In this document: positions 1 to 9,007 of the stretch, piece by piece
Numbering within the stretch: the stretch's first letter is position 1
How the letters are laid out: every line of letters starts with the position of its first letter
Assembly (NCBI RefSeq): GCF_900142085.1
Contig: NZ_FQZQ01000015.1
Span: forward strand, 53,885-117,884
Length of the DNA: 64,000 nucleotides
Reading direction: 5' to 3'
Source: Shimia gijangensis
Lineage (GTDB): Bacteria > Pseudomonadota > Alphaproteobacteria > Rhodobacterales > Rhodobacteraceae
The notes under the pieces: generated by a model
What the model saw: only the letters and a program-made list of their open reading frames with translations
Database searches by the model: none
Told to the model about the DNA's origin: nothing
Made by a program: the position numbers and the translations under genes

Positions 1-338
1 TCGCCATGGTGCTGGGCTTTATCTTCTTTTGGCCAATCGGTTTGGCCCTCGTTCTCTATATCACTTACACCAACCGCTGGAGCAAAAACATGTTTTCAAA
101 ATCTTGCCGTCGTAGCCACCACCGCAGTCACGGTATGCGAATGTCGCCCACCGGCAACCGCGCCTTTGACAGCTACCGCGAAGACACGCTGCGCCGTCTA
201 GAAGATGAACAGGCCAACTTTGAAGCCTTCCTGGAACGCCTGCGCGAAGCCAAGGACAAGTCCGAGTTCGACCAGTTCATGGCGGATCGTGCCTCAGCGG
301 CCGCAACCGAGACGCCCGAGCCACGCGCTGACGCCTGA
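1..338 (+). CDS. DUF2852 family membrane protein (5' end cut by window edge)
   Basis: The reading frame is open to the left edge, and the first visible ATG (position 6) falls inside the conserved hydrophobic motif MVLGFIFFWPIGLA. That motif normally follows some 20-40 further N-terminal residues in DUF2852 proteins, so the true start probably lies outside the window. One membrane segment is visible, then a basic stretch (KSCRRSHHRSH) and a charged helical region (roughly residues 55-95) typical of the family's C-terminal half. The function of DUF2852 is not known. A strong hairpin follows the stop codon. The family call is confident and the start is not. Confidence 0.8.
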   Translation, partial: AMVLGFIFFWPIGLALVLYITYTNRWSKNMFSKSCRRSHHRSHGMRMSPTGNRAFDSYREDTLRRLEDEQANFEAFLERLREAKDKSEFDQFMADRASAAATETPEPRADA

Positions 339-350
339 TAAACAAACAAC

Positions 351-385
351 GCGGCCCCGATCTGTGGGGCCGCGCTGACGCTTTT
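351..385 (+). terminator. Intrinsic terminator after the DUF2852 gene
   Basis: Perfect 8-bp GC stem (GCGGCCCC at 351-358 with GGGGCCGC at 366-373) and a short T run at 382-385. It starts about 12 bases after the stop codon. Confidence 0.6.
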
Positions 386-415
386 CCCCTATCCCGTATT
401 GGAATTTCACCTCCT

Positions 416-874
416 ATGACCCATATGGCCCAGATGGACTATAGTCTTCCCAACCCCGACACTCAGCCCGAGTTTTATGCGGATGTCCCCACCAAACGGT
501 TGGTGGCCTGGTTCTTTGATCTGATCGTCATTGTCGCAATCAGCGCTCTGATCGTGCCCTTCACCGCCTTTGTTGGCCTGTTCTTTTTTGGCTTTTTGAT
601 GCTGGTCACTGGGTTCATCTATCGGACTGTGACGCTTGCCACCGGATCTGCAACTTGGGGCATGCGGTTGGTGTCTATTGAATTTCGCGATCGCACGGGT
701 CAGAAATTCGATCTTGGCAGCGCCTTTTTACACACGCTGGGATACCACATCTCGATTTCGATCTTCCCCGCGCAAATCGTCTCTATCATTTTGATGCTGA
801 CGTCGTCACGTGCCCAAGGTTTGACCGATCATGTGATGGGTTCGGTCGCGATCAACCGAGCCGCGCGGTTCTAA
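416..874 (+). CDS. RDD family integral membrane protein
   Basis: A 152-residue protein with an RDD-like N-terminal pattern: VPTKRLVAWFFDLIVI carries the conserved Arg and Asp of the first helix. Three to four hydrophobic segments follow, at about residues 27-50, 52-72 and 102-130, and the C-terminal motif GLTDHVMGSVAI matches the usual 'DRxxGTxVV' ending of the family. RDD proteins are small membrane proteins, some implicated in ion exchange, but the substrate here cannot be read from sequence. ATG codons at 416, 425 and 434 are all possible starts and no strong Shine-Dalgarno separates them. Confidence 0.82.
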   Translation: MTHMAQMDYSLPNPDTQPEFYADVPTKRLVAWFFDLIVIVAISALIVPFTAFVGLFFFGFLMLVTGFIYRTVTLATGSATWGMRLVSIEFRDRTGQKFDLGSAFLHTLGYHISISIFPAQIVSIILMLTSSRAQGLTDHVMGSVAINRAARF

Positions 875-982
875 GGGCAACGCACCCTCTGCGCCATTCA
901 TGTAAAAGCCTGACAATTTAGAGGCTTGGCGCGCGCGAAAACCATTGCTATCGTCCTTTGCGAACAGTCGTAAAAGGACGAT

Positions 983-1804
983 ATGCGCCACACGCTTCCT
1001 CTTGCTCCGCAGTTCTATGTGACTGCACCTCAGCCCTGCCCTTATCTTGAGGGGCGGATGGAACGCAAATTGTTCACGTCACTGCAGGGCGAACACGCCA
1101 CCGAGTTAAACAATTCATTGTCCCGACAGGGCTTTCGCCGATCGCAAAACGTCTTGTATCGCCCATCGTGTTCGGACTGTTCCGCCTGCCTTTCGGCGCG
1201 GATTAATGTGGCGAATTTCACCCCATCCAAAAGCCAGAAACGGATCAGCAAACGCAACATCCGTTTGAAACGCCGCGCGACATCTCCTTGGGCAACCGAA
1301 GATCAGTTTGATCTGTTTCGGGTCTATCTGGACAGCCGCCATGCTGATGGCGGCATGGCCGATATGGATGTGTTTGAATTTGCCGCCATGATCGAGGAAA
1401 CCCCGATCCGCAGCCGCGTTATTGAATACACCGATGAAGACAGCCAGGAATTAATCGGCGTCTCTCTGACAGACGTGCTCGAGGACGGGTTGAGCATGGT
1501 TTATTCATTTTACACACCGGACCTGCCACGCCAAAGCCTTGGCACCTATCTGATCCTCGACCATATCGACATCGCACGCGAAGCAGGTCTGCCTTATGTC
1601 TATCTGGGCTATTGGGTCCCTGGCAGTGCCAAGATGGGGTACAAAAGCAATTTCTCGGGCCTTGAGATCTATTCCAAAGGCAATTGGCAGGAAATCGGCG
1701 ACCCGGAACGCTTTGCCTCCGAGCTGCATCCTTTGTCCACTGATCCGATTGCCGAGCAAGTCGCCAACCTGTCTTTGCCTGACATCCGCGCGCCAAAAAT
1801 CTAA
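983..1804 (+). CDS. bpt: Aspartate/glutamate leucyltransferase or arginyltransferase (Bpt/Ate)
   Basis: The 273-residue protein has the family signature [14 protein letters not shown] near the N-terminus, the Cys cluster [10 protein letters not shown] (about residues 60-69) and the C-terminal GNAT-like motif [16 protein letters not shown]. This family moves Leu (Bpt) or Arg (Ate) from aminoacyl-tRNA to N-terminal Asp or Glu, feeding proteins to ClpAPS in the N-end rule pathway. Bacterial members of this length are usually Bpt, but substrate choice cannot be settled from sequence alone. The start is supported by AAGGACG seven bases upstream. Confidence 0.92.
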   Translation: MRHTLPLAPQFYVTAPQPCPYLEGRMERKLFTSLQGEHATELNNSLSRQGFRRSQNVLYRPSCSDCSACLSARINVANFTPSKSQKRISKRNIRLKRRATSPWATEDQFDLFRVYLDSRHADGGMADMDVFEFAAMIEETPIRSRVIEYTDEDSQELIGVSLTDVLEDGLSMVYSFYTPDLPRQSLGTYLILDHIDIAREAGLPYVYLGYWVPGSAKMGYKSNFSGLEIYSKGNWQEIGDPERFASELHPLSTDPIAEQVANLSLPDIRAPKI

Positions 1805-1893
1805 ACATCTGCTTCGGCGCGGCTTCACTTTTCACTGTTCGCTTTTTCGAAAACACTCGCGCCGCAGGCACAGGAACGCGTCCCGTTCAAATG

Positions 1894-1921
1894 AAAACGG
1901 GGGCCCGAAGGCCCCCGTTTT
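1894..1921. terminator. Bidirectional terminator between bpt and the TRAP operon
   Basis: A 12-bp perfect stem (AAAACGGGGGCC at 1894-1905, GGCCCCCGTTTT at 1910-1921) with a 4-base CGAA loop. A-tract and T-tract flanks let it serve both convergent genes. Confidence 0.9.
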
Positions 1922-1944
1922 ATTGCGCTACCTGATGCGTCAGA

Positions 1945-4299
1945 TCAATTCGGGATCAACGCAGGCAGGATGGTCACGATGGATGGGAAGAACCACAGGA
2001 TTCCCAGACCAACCACCTGGATCAACACAAACGGGATCACCCCTTTGTAGATATGGGCTGTTGTCACCTCTTTGGGGGCAACCCCGCGCAGGTAGAACAA
2101 CGCGAACCCAAAGGGTGGCGTCAGGAACGATGTCTGCAGGTTCACCGCAATCATGATGGTGACCCATTTGGGATCAAACGTACCGCCATAGATCACCGGC
2201 CCAACAATCGGGATCACGATGTAGATGATCTCGAGGAAGTCGAGCACGAAACCCAAGACGAACAGAACCAACATCACAATCAAGAACACTGTGAATTCGT
2301 TGTCAAACGACTTCAGAAAACCTTGGATGTAATGCTCTCCACCAAAGGAAATCACCACAAGGTTCAGCAGCTGAGATCCGATCAGGATGGTGAACACCAT
2401 AGATGTCACCTTGGCTGTCTCTCGCACAATCGGCGTCAGCACATGGCCCCGGAACAATACCCAGCACCCATAAAGGATACCAAAGATTGCAAACAAATAA
2501 GTGATCTTGGCGACGCCAAATGCGATCCAGTTTTCAACCGTCACCGTGGACTGATTGACACGCAGGTCAAAGTTCACACCAACAAGGATCATCACAATGA
2601 TAGAGAAGGTCGCCCAGATGATAATCCGGCCCGACTTTTCCTGATCTTGCAGCTTGCGATAAGCCGCCAACATAATCGCCCCACCAGCCCCAAGTGCCGC
2701 AGCCGGCGTTGGGTTGGTGATACCGCCAAGGATCGAACCGAGCACCGCAATGATCAGCACCAAAGGCGGGAACACCACGCGCAACAGTTCGTTTTGCCCC
2801 AGTAATCCAGCCGCATAACGGCAACTGTACAGTACCAGAACGAGCGGAATGGCGATGATTAGAACGGTAAAGCCCGGCGACGTAATTGGTGAGATGAATA
2901 AAGCATCCGCCAACAAGCCAAGTGCAATACCTGCCATTCCGATCAGTAGCGGCCTGGTGTTTGCGGTTGGCGACACACCGCGCGCCGTGGTCAAAACCAA
3001 TGCCAGCATCAGAAAGCCAATGGCCAATCCCGATCCAATCACAGGGGCAGAGGCCATTTTCACCTGAAACGCGGCTTCGCGCTCTTCTGGTGTCAGCTTG
3101 CGAGCTTCCTGAACACCGCCTGCGGCGTCGATTTCTTCTTGTTCCGCTTTGGCAGCATCCCAAGCCTCTTGCCCGTGCAGCTCGATCATCGAGGCTTCAC
3201 AAGACTCGCTGACCTTGGTGCGCAAAGAGGCTGTTTGCCCCGCATCCGAGAAGCTGTCGACAATCACATTCTGACTGCCCACAATGCCGACCGAATTCAG
3301 GCCGATCAATCCAACGACCAACAAGGCTGGTACACCTAAGAACCATGTCAGGCCGTGGTTGCGACCAATGGCTTCGCTGTTGGATGCCCCCAATTGCACA
3401 GCCGGCGCCTTGGTCGGGTTGAACAGAGCATAGCCAAAGGCATAAAGCCCGTACAGAATTGCCAACATAATGCCCGGTATAAGAGCCGCCTGAAACAAAG
3501 TGCCGACGGACACCACGGCGGGTTCGCCCAGATAGGTCAGCGCATCAGAACACCCAGCCACTTGCGCGCGGGTTTCTTGTGCGGCCGAATAAAGGTCTCC
3601 GGCCAATGTTCCCAAAAGAACAATCACAATTGACGGCGGAATGATCTGCCCCAACGTCCCCGAGGCGGCAATCACACCGGTGGCCAGTTGCGGCGAATAC
3701 CCGTTACGCAACATCGTTGGCAGCGACAGCAGCCCCATGGTGACAACAGTGGCCCCCACGATCCCGGTCGAGGCGGCAAGAAACGCCCCCACAACCACAA
3801 CCGACACAGCCAAACCACCTGGCAGCGGGCCAAAGACTCGGGCCATTGTGGTCAACAGTTCGTTGGCAATTTTAGACCGCTCCAGCGTGATGCCCATCAG
3901 AACGAACATCAGCACCGCCAATAGCGTTTCGATTGATGCACCGGCCAGAACACGTTCGTTCATGCGGTTCACAATAAACGACAGATTGCGATCCAACGCC
4001 CGTTCCCAACCGCCCGCGAACACAGGTTCCGCGAGCCTTGGTAAATCAGGGTATCGGAAGACCGAAATTGTGTCCGATTTGATGCCCTGAGCAATCAGAT
4101 CGGCGTACATGCCTGACGACGTATCAATCGCTTGGTGAATAAGAATTCCTGCACTGTCCAAAGCGGCGATGATCCCGAATGAGATCACCCCTGCCCCACC
4201 AATGGCAAAGGCCACCGGAAAACCCGAGAGAATGCCCCCGAACAGGCAGAGAAAGACGACAATCAGGCCAAATTCGACCCCATCAAGTCCAAATAACAT
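1945..4299 (-). CDS. TRAP transporter large permease, extended DctM type
   Basis: This 784-residue DctM-family subunit would form the ion-coupled translocation channel of the TRAP transporter. The N-terminus (FLCLFGGILSGFPVAFAIG), the APxGLAVS-like block LPGGLAVSVVVVGAFLAAS and GQIIPPSIVIVLLG are typical DctM motifs. At about 780 residues it is far longer than the usual 430: hydrophilic stretches near residues 230-265 and 345-425 and additional hydrophobic segments separate the N-terminal part from a C-terminal half ending in VNLQTSFLTPPFGFALFYLRG. Long DctM proteins of this kind occur with TakP-like binding proteins. It starts 17 bases after the small permease gene and is co-transcribed with it. 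Confidence 0.93.
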   Translation of the reverse strand: MLFGLDGVEFGLIVVFLCLFGGILSGFPVAFAIGGAGVISFGIIAALDSAGILIHQAIDTSSGMYADLIAQGIKSDTISVFRYPDLPRLAEPVFAGGWERALDRNLSFIVNRMNERVLAGASIETLLAVLMFVLMGITLERSKIANELLTTMARVFGPLPGGLAVSVVVVGAFLAASTGIVGATVVTMGLLSLPTMLRNGYSPQLATGVIAASGTLGQIIPPSIVIVLLGTLAGDLYSAAQETRAQVAGCSDALTYLGEPAVVSVGTLFQAALIPGIMLAILYGLYAFGYALFNPTKAPAVQLGASNSEAIGRNHGLTWFLGVPALLVVGLIGLNSVGIVGSQNVIVDSFSDAGQTASLRTKVSESCEASMIELHGQEAWDAAKAEQEEIDAAGGVQEARKLTPEEREAAFQVKMASAPVIGSGLAIGFLMLALVLTTARGVSPTANTRPLLIGMAGIALGLLADALFISPITSPGFTVLIIAIPLVLVLYSCRYAAGLLGQNELLRVVFPPLVLIIAVLGSILGGITNPTPAAALGAGGAIMLAAYRKLQDQEKSGRIIIWATFSIIVMILVGVNFDLRVNQSTVTVENWIAFGVAKITYLFAIFGILYGCWVLFRGHVLTPIVRETAKVTSMVFTILIGSQLLNLVVISFGGEHYIQGFLKSFDNEFTVFLIVMLVLFVLGFVLDFLEIIYIVIPIVGPVIYGGTFDPKWVTIMIAVNLQTSFLTPPFGFALFYLRGVAPKEVTTAHIYKGVIPFVLIQVVGLGILWFFPSIVTILPALIPN

Positions 4300-4316
4300 T
4301 GTGTCTGCCCCTTAAC

Positions 4317-5231
4317 TCAGTGTGTGCCTTCATAGGCTTCTTCACCTTCGCCCAGCGTATCGCGGTCGAGGTATTTGCCTTCGCTGGCCAGCCCTTCTTT
4401 ACGCTCAAGATACGAGCGGAAGAAGAAGGCGATAGAATGGAGGAAAACCATTCCAGCAAAGCAGATAAGAAGCACTTTGAAGAGGAAATAGGCGTTAAAG
4501 CCGTTGGGCGAAAAACCGATGGTCTCAACATTCCATTTCAGAATGCGCGCCTTTTTCAGCATCAGTTCGATTTTGTCACTGGCCGACACTTTGGGCGTCA
4601 TCAGATGGCGCCACATAAAGAACCAGCCATACATCCAGGTCAGAACCGCTGCCGGCATCATAAAGACCATGGACCCGAACATATCGATGGTCTTTTTGGC
4701 GCGGTAAGACACGACAGAATAGACCAGATCAACCCGCACGTGGCTGCCTTGCACAAACGTGTAGGTCGCACAAAGTGTTACGATCATCGCATTGTAAAGC
4801 TTGAGTTCTTCGGCCCACCAGCTGACATCATGGGTCAGGAAACCGACGTTGTAGATCAACGAGATTTCCGCAACCGTAAAGATCCGCTGCATAAACACGA
4901 TGATGATCTGCTGTAGCACCATCAACAGGCCTGCCCAGGCAAAAAACCGTCCAACCGTGTTAGCAAAACCTTCCAGTACCCGAACACAGCCCCACATGAA
5001 GCTGTTGCGCCACAGGCCAACGCCCAGAACGATCAGGAAAGTTGTGAAAGCCACAAAGAAAAATTCGGTTGAGCCACCATAGTAGACGAACCGCATCAGC
5101 GATTGCTTGTCTTCCACGGTCTCAAGTCCACCGATCCATGCCAGCCAGAGCGACGGATGCGTGATCGCATATCCGAAGTTCACAAAGGCTTGGCCAATAT
5201 TGGTTAAGAACCAGACGAGTGCGTCTAGCAT
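4317..5231 (-). CDS. TRAP transporter small permease, DctQ type
   Basis: The 304-residue membrane protein lies between the binding protein and large permease genes and has the hydrophobic pattern of the four-helix DctQ subunit, with the motif GSHVRVDLVYS in its middle, equivalent to the conserved 'HIRVDLL' of the family. It is longer than common DctQ proteins (160-220 residues), with an extra N-terminal hydrophobic region, matching the enlarged subunits in TakPQM-type systems. It acts in the inner membrane with the large permease. A GGGGGAC sequence just upstream supports the start. Confidence 0.88.
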   Translation of the reverse strand: MLDALVWFLTNIGQAFVNFGYAITHPSLWLAWIGGLETVEDKQSLMRFVYYGGSTEFFFVAFTTFLIVLGVGLWRNSFMWGCVRVLEGFANTVGRFFAWAGLLMVLQQIIIVFMQRIFTVAEISLIYNVGFLTHDVSWWAEELKLYNAMIVTLCATYTFVQGSHVRVDLVYSVVSYRAKKTIDMFGSMVFMMPAAVLTWMYGWFFMWRHLMTPKVSASDKIELMLKKARILKWNVETIGFSPNGFNAYFLFKVLLICFAGMVFLHSIAFFFRSYLERKEGLASEGKYLDRDTLGEGEEAYEGTH

Positions 5232-5290
5232 TGTCCCCCATCCCCTTATTGTTTTTTCATGGGATGCGCGCGCGAGCGCGACTTTTTAAA

Positions 5291-5319
5291 AAGGCCTCCC
5301 GAGTGTCTCGGAAGGCCTT
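5291..5319 (-). terminator. Intercistronic terminator-like hairpin between the TRAP binding-protein and permease genes
   Basis: A 13-bp stem with one G-T pair (arms 5291-5303 and 5307-5319, 3-base loop), followed on the minus strand by TTTTT. It sits downstream of the binding protein gene and upstream of the permease genes, so it probably causes partial termination or protects the dctP mRNA 3' end. Confidence 0.8.
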
Positions 5320-5338
5320 GTTTTCTTGGCTCTTGGCC

Positions 5339-6421
5339 TTAGCCCAGAACGCGGTCGCGTTGGGCGCGATACGCGCCTTCAGACTTTTGAATCCACCCCG
5401 AAGAAGCAGCCATCGACGCTGTGTAGCTGTCGTAGATGTTCTTGTAGATTTCATCGCCCATGTTCTCGGCGTGTACTTCTGCCGAAGCTTTGCCGAAGGC
5501 ATCCCAGACAGCGTCAGGGAATTGCAGTGTTTTCACGCCAGCCGACTGCAGTCGCAAGAGAGCTGCACCGTTGTTGTTGAGGAATTGCGCCAGGTTCCAC
5601 TGGTGTGTTTCAGCAGACGCGATTTCAACGATTTTCTGGTGTGCAGGCGACAGCGAGTTAAAGACTTCGCGGTTACAAGCAACCGAAAGGCCCGCACCCG
5701 GCTCGTGGAAACCAGCGGTGTAGTAGAACTTGGTGATTTCCTGGAAGCCAGCTTTTTCGTCAGCCCATGGGCCGATCCACTCGGTGCCGTCGATAGCGCC
5801 CGATGCCAGCGCTTGGTACACTTCGGAACCTGGAAGGTTCTGTACCGATGCGCCCAGTTTACCCAATGCTTTACCGCCAAGGCCCGGCATACGGAACTTC
5901 AGACCGTTAAAGTCTTCTGGACCGTTGATTTCTTTGGCGAACCAGCCACCCGCTTGGGCACCAGTGTTACCACCAAGGAACGATTTCAGACCAAAGATCT
6001 CACCCAGCTCGTCGTGCATTTTCATGCCGTCGCCGTGGTAGTACCAGTTGGCCAGTTCCTGAGCGGACATGCCAAATGGAACCGATGTGAAGAAGGCGTA
6101 ACCAGGGTGCTGACCAACGAAGTAGTAATCAGCGGCGTGATACATGTCAGCCTGACCGGCGGTCACAGCGTCAAACACTTCGAATGCGCCAACCAGCTCG
6201 CCGGCGGCTTTTACGTCGACGGTCAGCATGCCATCAGACATGGCGGTGATGCTGTCGGCCGTGCGCTGAGCAGCGTCAAACACGCCTGCCAGTCCGCGGC
6301 CCCATGTCGTAACCATGGTCAGGGTGCGCTTGCCGGTGGCATAAGCCGGTGCAGCAAGAGTGGTTGCTGCAGCAGCGGTGCCGCCCAAAGCAGAAGTCTT
6401 TAGAAAAGAACGACGATCCAT
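5339..6421 (-). CDS. TRAP periplasmic solute-binding protein, TakP-like
   Basis: The 360-residue protein opens with a twin-arginine signal (MDRRSFLKTSALGG, cleavage near residues 27-29), so it is exported folded and may bind its ligand with a metal. The blocks DYYFVGQHP, WYYHGDGM, GGNTGAQAGGWF and DGTEWIGPWADEKAGF match by memory those of TakP of Rhodobacter sphaeroides, a 2-oxo acid (pyruvate class) receptor whose ligand is held with a cation. The substrate is therefore probably a 2-oxo or hydroxy acid, an inference from family. A GGGAGGA ribosome site precedes the ATG. It heads the minus-strand operon, divergent from a two-component system. Confidence 0.93.
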   Translation of the reverse strand: MDRRSFLKTSALGGTAAAATTLAAPAYATGKRTLTMVTTWGRGLAGVFDAAQRTADSITAMSDGMLTVDVKAAGELVGAFEVFDAVTAGQADMYHAADYYFVGQHPGYAFFTSVPFGMSAQELANWYYHGDGMKMHDELGEIFGLKSFLGGNTGAQAGGWFAKEINGPEDFNGLKFRMPGLGGKALGKLGASVQNLPGSEVYQALASGAIDGTEWIGPWADEKAGFQEITKFYYTAGFHEPGAGLSVACNREVFNSLSPAHQKIVEIASAETHQWNLAQFLNNNGAALLRLQSAGVKTLQFPDAVWDAFGKASAEVHAENMGDEIYKNIYDSYTASMAASSGWIQKSEGAYRAQRDRVLG

Positions 6422-6520
6422 ACGGATATTCCTCCCAGAAATTGTTCAGTCCACGTGTTCATTGACAGGCAGACGGGTCGTTGCAAGTAGACCGACACTA
6501 GCCTTAGCCATGTGATCTTG

Positions 6521-6542
6521 GAATACCTACTACTACGTATTC
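6521..6542. promoter_or_regulatory. Inverted repeat in the divergent TRAP / two-component promoter region
   Basis: GAATAC (6521-6526) and GTATTC (6537-6542) form perfect 6-bp arms around the direct-repeat spacer CTACTACTAC, in the 245-bp gap between the TRAP binding protein gene and the kinase gene. Position and symmetry suit a dimeric regulator such as the NarL-type protein encoded nearby. This is inferred from position only. The rest of the gap shows an ATTGACA element at about 6459 and nothing else clear. Confidence 0.45.
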
Positions 6543-6666
6543 TCATGGCTTCTGGCAGATTTTCTGACCAGTTTGCTCCGTATAACTTGGTATTTTGCGC
6601 TGTTTTACCGGGTTTCTGCACACTGGACGCTATGATTCCCAAGCAAATCCAATTAACGAATCAACT

Positions 6667-8091
6667 ATGCGCCGCCTGTTTACGCATTTTCGTCTGTCCT
6701 ATGGCCACAAGCTGTTCCTGCTGGCCACTGTTCCGCTGATTCTGGCGGTCGCGGCAATTTATGCGCTTGTCGCCAACCAGTCGCGCCAATTGGCAGAACG
6801 GGAAATCAAGGCGCTGGAAGTGCAGCTGATCGAAGCCAAAAAGGCCGAGTTGAAGAATTACCTGTCCATCGCCCGAACGGCTTTCATCAACACTTACGGG
6901 CGCGCGGCCCCAAATGATGAAGCCGCCAAACTGGAAGTCACCCAAGTTCTGTCATCCATGATCTATGGGCAAGAAGGGTACTTCTTTGTCTTTGACTATG
7001 AGGGCACAAATCTGGTCAGCCCACGCCAAACCTATCTGATTGGCAAAAACTGGACGGGTCTTGAGGATCTGAACGGAACATCCATCACGGACGAGTTGAT
7101 CCGCATCGCGCGTCAGGGTGGCGGCTATCACACCTATGACTGGCCCAAGCCCACAAACCGCGAGACCGCCCGCATGGTGACTTATGTGGTAGGACTTCAG
7201 GATTGGCGTTGGGCGATTGGAACAGGCGTGTTTATTGACGACGTACTGGAGACTGTCGCTTTGGCCCGCGCCGAGGTTGAGGCCCGTGTTCAACGTATGT
7301 CGATGTATATTTTGGCGATCACTGTCACCGCGCTTTTGATGGTGTTCCTGTCAGGGTTTTTTATCACCATTCGTGAACGCCGACTGGCCGACGCCAAACT
7401 GAAAGAACTGACACAGCGGGTATTTGATGCCCAAGAAGAAGAACGAGGGCGCGTCGCACGGGAATTACACGATGGCATAAGCCAGTTGTTGGTTGGAGTG
7501 CGTTACGCGCTAGATAGTGCGCGCCGCCGTCTGATTTCCGGGGACGCGCGTGCATCGGAAACACTAGATAAAGGCATTGATCATCTGTCAGGTGCCATTC
7601 AGGAAGTACGACGCATCAGCCGCGACCTGCGCCCCGGCGTGCTGGATGACCTTGGCTTGGGCCCTGCCCTCAAGGCGTTAACTGACGACTTTGCCAGCCG
7701 CACCGAAATAGAAACCGAATTTGATACTGTTGTATTTCGCAATCGCCTGGATCAGGACGCCAAAATTGCCCTCTACCGGATTGCCCAAGAAGCGCTGACC
7801 AATATCGAGCGACACGCAGGCGCGACCCAGGTCAGAATAGATGTGCGCGGCCATAAGAAAGGCGCAACCCTGCGAATAGCTGACAATGGGCGCGGCATTG
7901 GTCCCGACGATCATTCAAAACCCGGATCCGGCCTTGGGCTTCGCAATATGCAGGAACGTGTGGACCAGTTGGGAGGAACGCTGCGAATTCTCTCGAGTAA
8001 GACAGGAACCATAATTGTAGTAGAAGTGCCTCTTACACATATGCTGCAACCACAGGAAAACTCCCCGGACAACCGAAAGGCCCGCGCATGA
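6667..8091 (+). CDS. Cache-domain sensor histidine kinase, NarX/DegS type
   Basis: From the ATG at 6667 the protein has 474 residues. It has a first membrane helix (16-36), a periplasmic cache sensor (about 45-205, with YGQEGYFFVFDYEG and the typical single-cache end WRWAIGTGVFIDD), a second helix (212-234), a HisKA_3 domain with phospho-acceptor H268 in RELHDG, and a HATPase domain with DNGRGIG and GLGLRNMQERV. Such kinases usually sense small carboxylates directly. The frame extends upstream to a TTG at 6595, but that adds a non-conserved tail before the hydrophobic helix. It overlaps its response regulator by 4 bases and lies opposite the TakP-like transporter, so it probably controls it. 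Confidence 0.92.
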   Translation: MRRLFTHFRLSYGHKLFLLATVPLILAVAAIYALVANQSRQLAEREIKALEVQLIEAKKAELKNYLSIARTAFINTYGRAAPNDEAAKLEVTQVLSSMIYGQEGYFFVFDYEGTNLVSPRQTYLIGKNWTGLEDLNGTSITDELIRIARQGGGYHTYDWPKPTNRETARMVTYVVGLQDWRWAIGTGVFIDDVLETVALARAEVEARVQRMSMYILAITVTALLMVFLSGFFITIRERRLADAKLKELTQRVFDAQEEERGRVARELHDGISQLLVGVRYALDSARRRLISGDARASETLDKGIDHLSGAIQEVRRISRDLRPGVLDDLGLGPALKALTDDFASRTEIETEFDTVVFRNRLDQDAKIALYRIAQEALTNIERHAGATQVRIDVRGHKKGATLRIADNGRGIGPDDHSKPGSGLGLRNMQERVDQLGGTLRILSSKTGTIIVVEVPLTHMLQPQENSPDNRKARA

Positions 8092-8732
8092 TCGATCAAA
8101 TCTCAGTTGTGATTGTTGACGACCATCCCATGGTCGCCGAGGGCATTCAGTCCATTTTGGAAAGCTATGACGATATTTCAGTCCTTGCGACACTGTCCAA
8201 TGGACGTGAAGCCGTTGACCAGATGAGCGCGCTCGCCCCGGATGTCGTGCTGATGGACCTGAACATGCCGGAAATCGGTGGGTTAACGGCCACTGAAATG
8301 TTGCTTGAAGCCAATCCGGATACGCGCATCCTGATCCTGTCGATGCATGACAGCCCTGAATACATCTCAACCGCCCTAAGCCACGGTGCGATGGGATACA
8401 TCCTGAAAGACGTTCCGACCGACGAGATCAAAACGGCCATCGACACGGTGATGAAGGGTGAACGTTACCTGTGTACTGGGGCCAAAGGGTCACTGGAGCC
8501 GCCCGAAGGAGGCAGCCGCGAAAGCCTGACCAGTCGCGAACAGACGGTTTTGCTGCAACTGGCGCAAGGTAAATCCAACAAAGAAGTGGCCAGCGTGCTG
8601 AATATCTCGGTGCGCACGGTGGAAACGCATCGCAAGAACATCAAACGCAAGCTGGGCATCAGCTCAACTGCAGGCCTCACCCGCTATGCCATGGAACATG
8701 GTGTTTTGCAGGGCACCAGCGTCAGTTTTTAA
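8088..8732 (+). CDS. NarL/LuxR-family response regulator
   Basis: The 214-residue protein has a receiver domain (residues 5-120; acidic pair D11/D12, phospho-acceptor D57, switch lysine in GYILKDVP) and a C-terminal LuxR-type HTH (about 148-205, with LTSREQTVLLQLAQGKSNKE and SVRTVETHRKNIKRKLG). The start overlaps the kinase stop as ATGA, indicating translational coupling and a cognate pair. Candidate targets are the divergent TRAP operon and itself. Confidence 0.93.
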   Translation: MIDQISVVIVDDHPMVAEGIQSILESYDDISVLATLSNGREAVDQMSALAPDVVLMDLNMPEIGGLTATEMLLEANPDTRILILSMHDSPEYISTALSHGAMGYILKDVPTDEIKTAIDTVMKGERYLCTGAKGSLEPPEGGSRESLTSREQTVLLQLAQGKSNKEVASVLNISVRTVETHRKNIKRKLGISSTAGLTRYAMEHGVLQGTSVSF

Positions 8733-8743
8733 CCTTGATTTTT

Positions 8744-8800
8744 CAGGGGTGCTGCCTCTCGCGCTGCCTTTGCATGCAAAGGCCCCCCTCACCCCGGGGC
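8744..8800 (-). repeat. Palindromic intergenic repeat, copy 1
   Basis: Read on the minus strand it runs CCGGGGTGAGG, then the stem GCCTTTGC-AT-GCAAAGGC, then GCGCGAGAGGCAGCACCCC. Its layout matches three other copies in this window (15441-15498, 24029-24096, 38853-38908). It lies just 3' of the response regulator gene. Confidence 0.65.
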
Positions 8801-8954
8801 ATTTTCGAAAAAGAAAAGCCTTTGACGCCTGCCTGAGGTGCGACATTTTTCACTAAAAACCCCTGAAAGCCAATTTTGCGCAACTTTTGCAAAGATTTTC
8901 TGCCACAAGGGACACTTTTGTTGATTTTTTCATGCGGCAGTGCAGATTTCTTTG

Positions 8955-8981
8955 TTGACGGCCCCGCAAAGCGCTCATAAT
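8955..8981 (+). promoter_or_regulatory. Probable ilvBN promoter
   Basis: TTGACG (8955-8960) and CATAAT (8976-8981) resemble -35 and -10 hexamers with a slightly short 15-base spacer. The predicted start near 8988 lies just before the leader-peptide ribosome site. Between the repeat copy at 8744-8800 and this promoter I see only AT-rich sequence with TTGCGCAA and TTTTGCAAAG elements of unknown meaning. Confidence 0.5.
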
Positions 8982-9007
8982 GTCGCCCACGCATGAAGGA
9001 GCCCAAG

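Noticed and set aside
5219..6403. 394-codon plus-strand frame opposite the TRAP binding protein gene
   Set aside because: Shadow of the well-supported minus-strand gene; Arg/Ser/Cys-rich translation without motifs.
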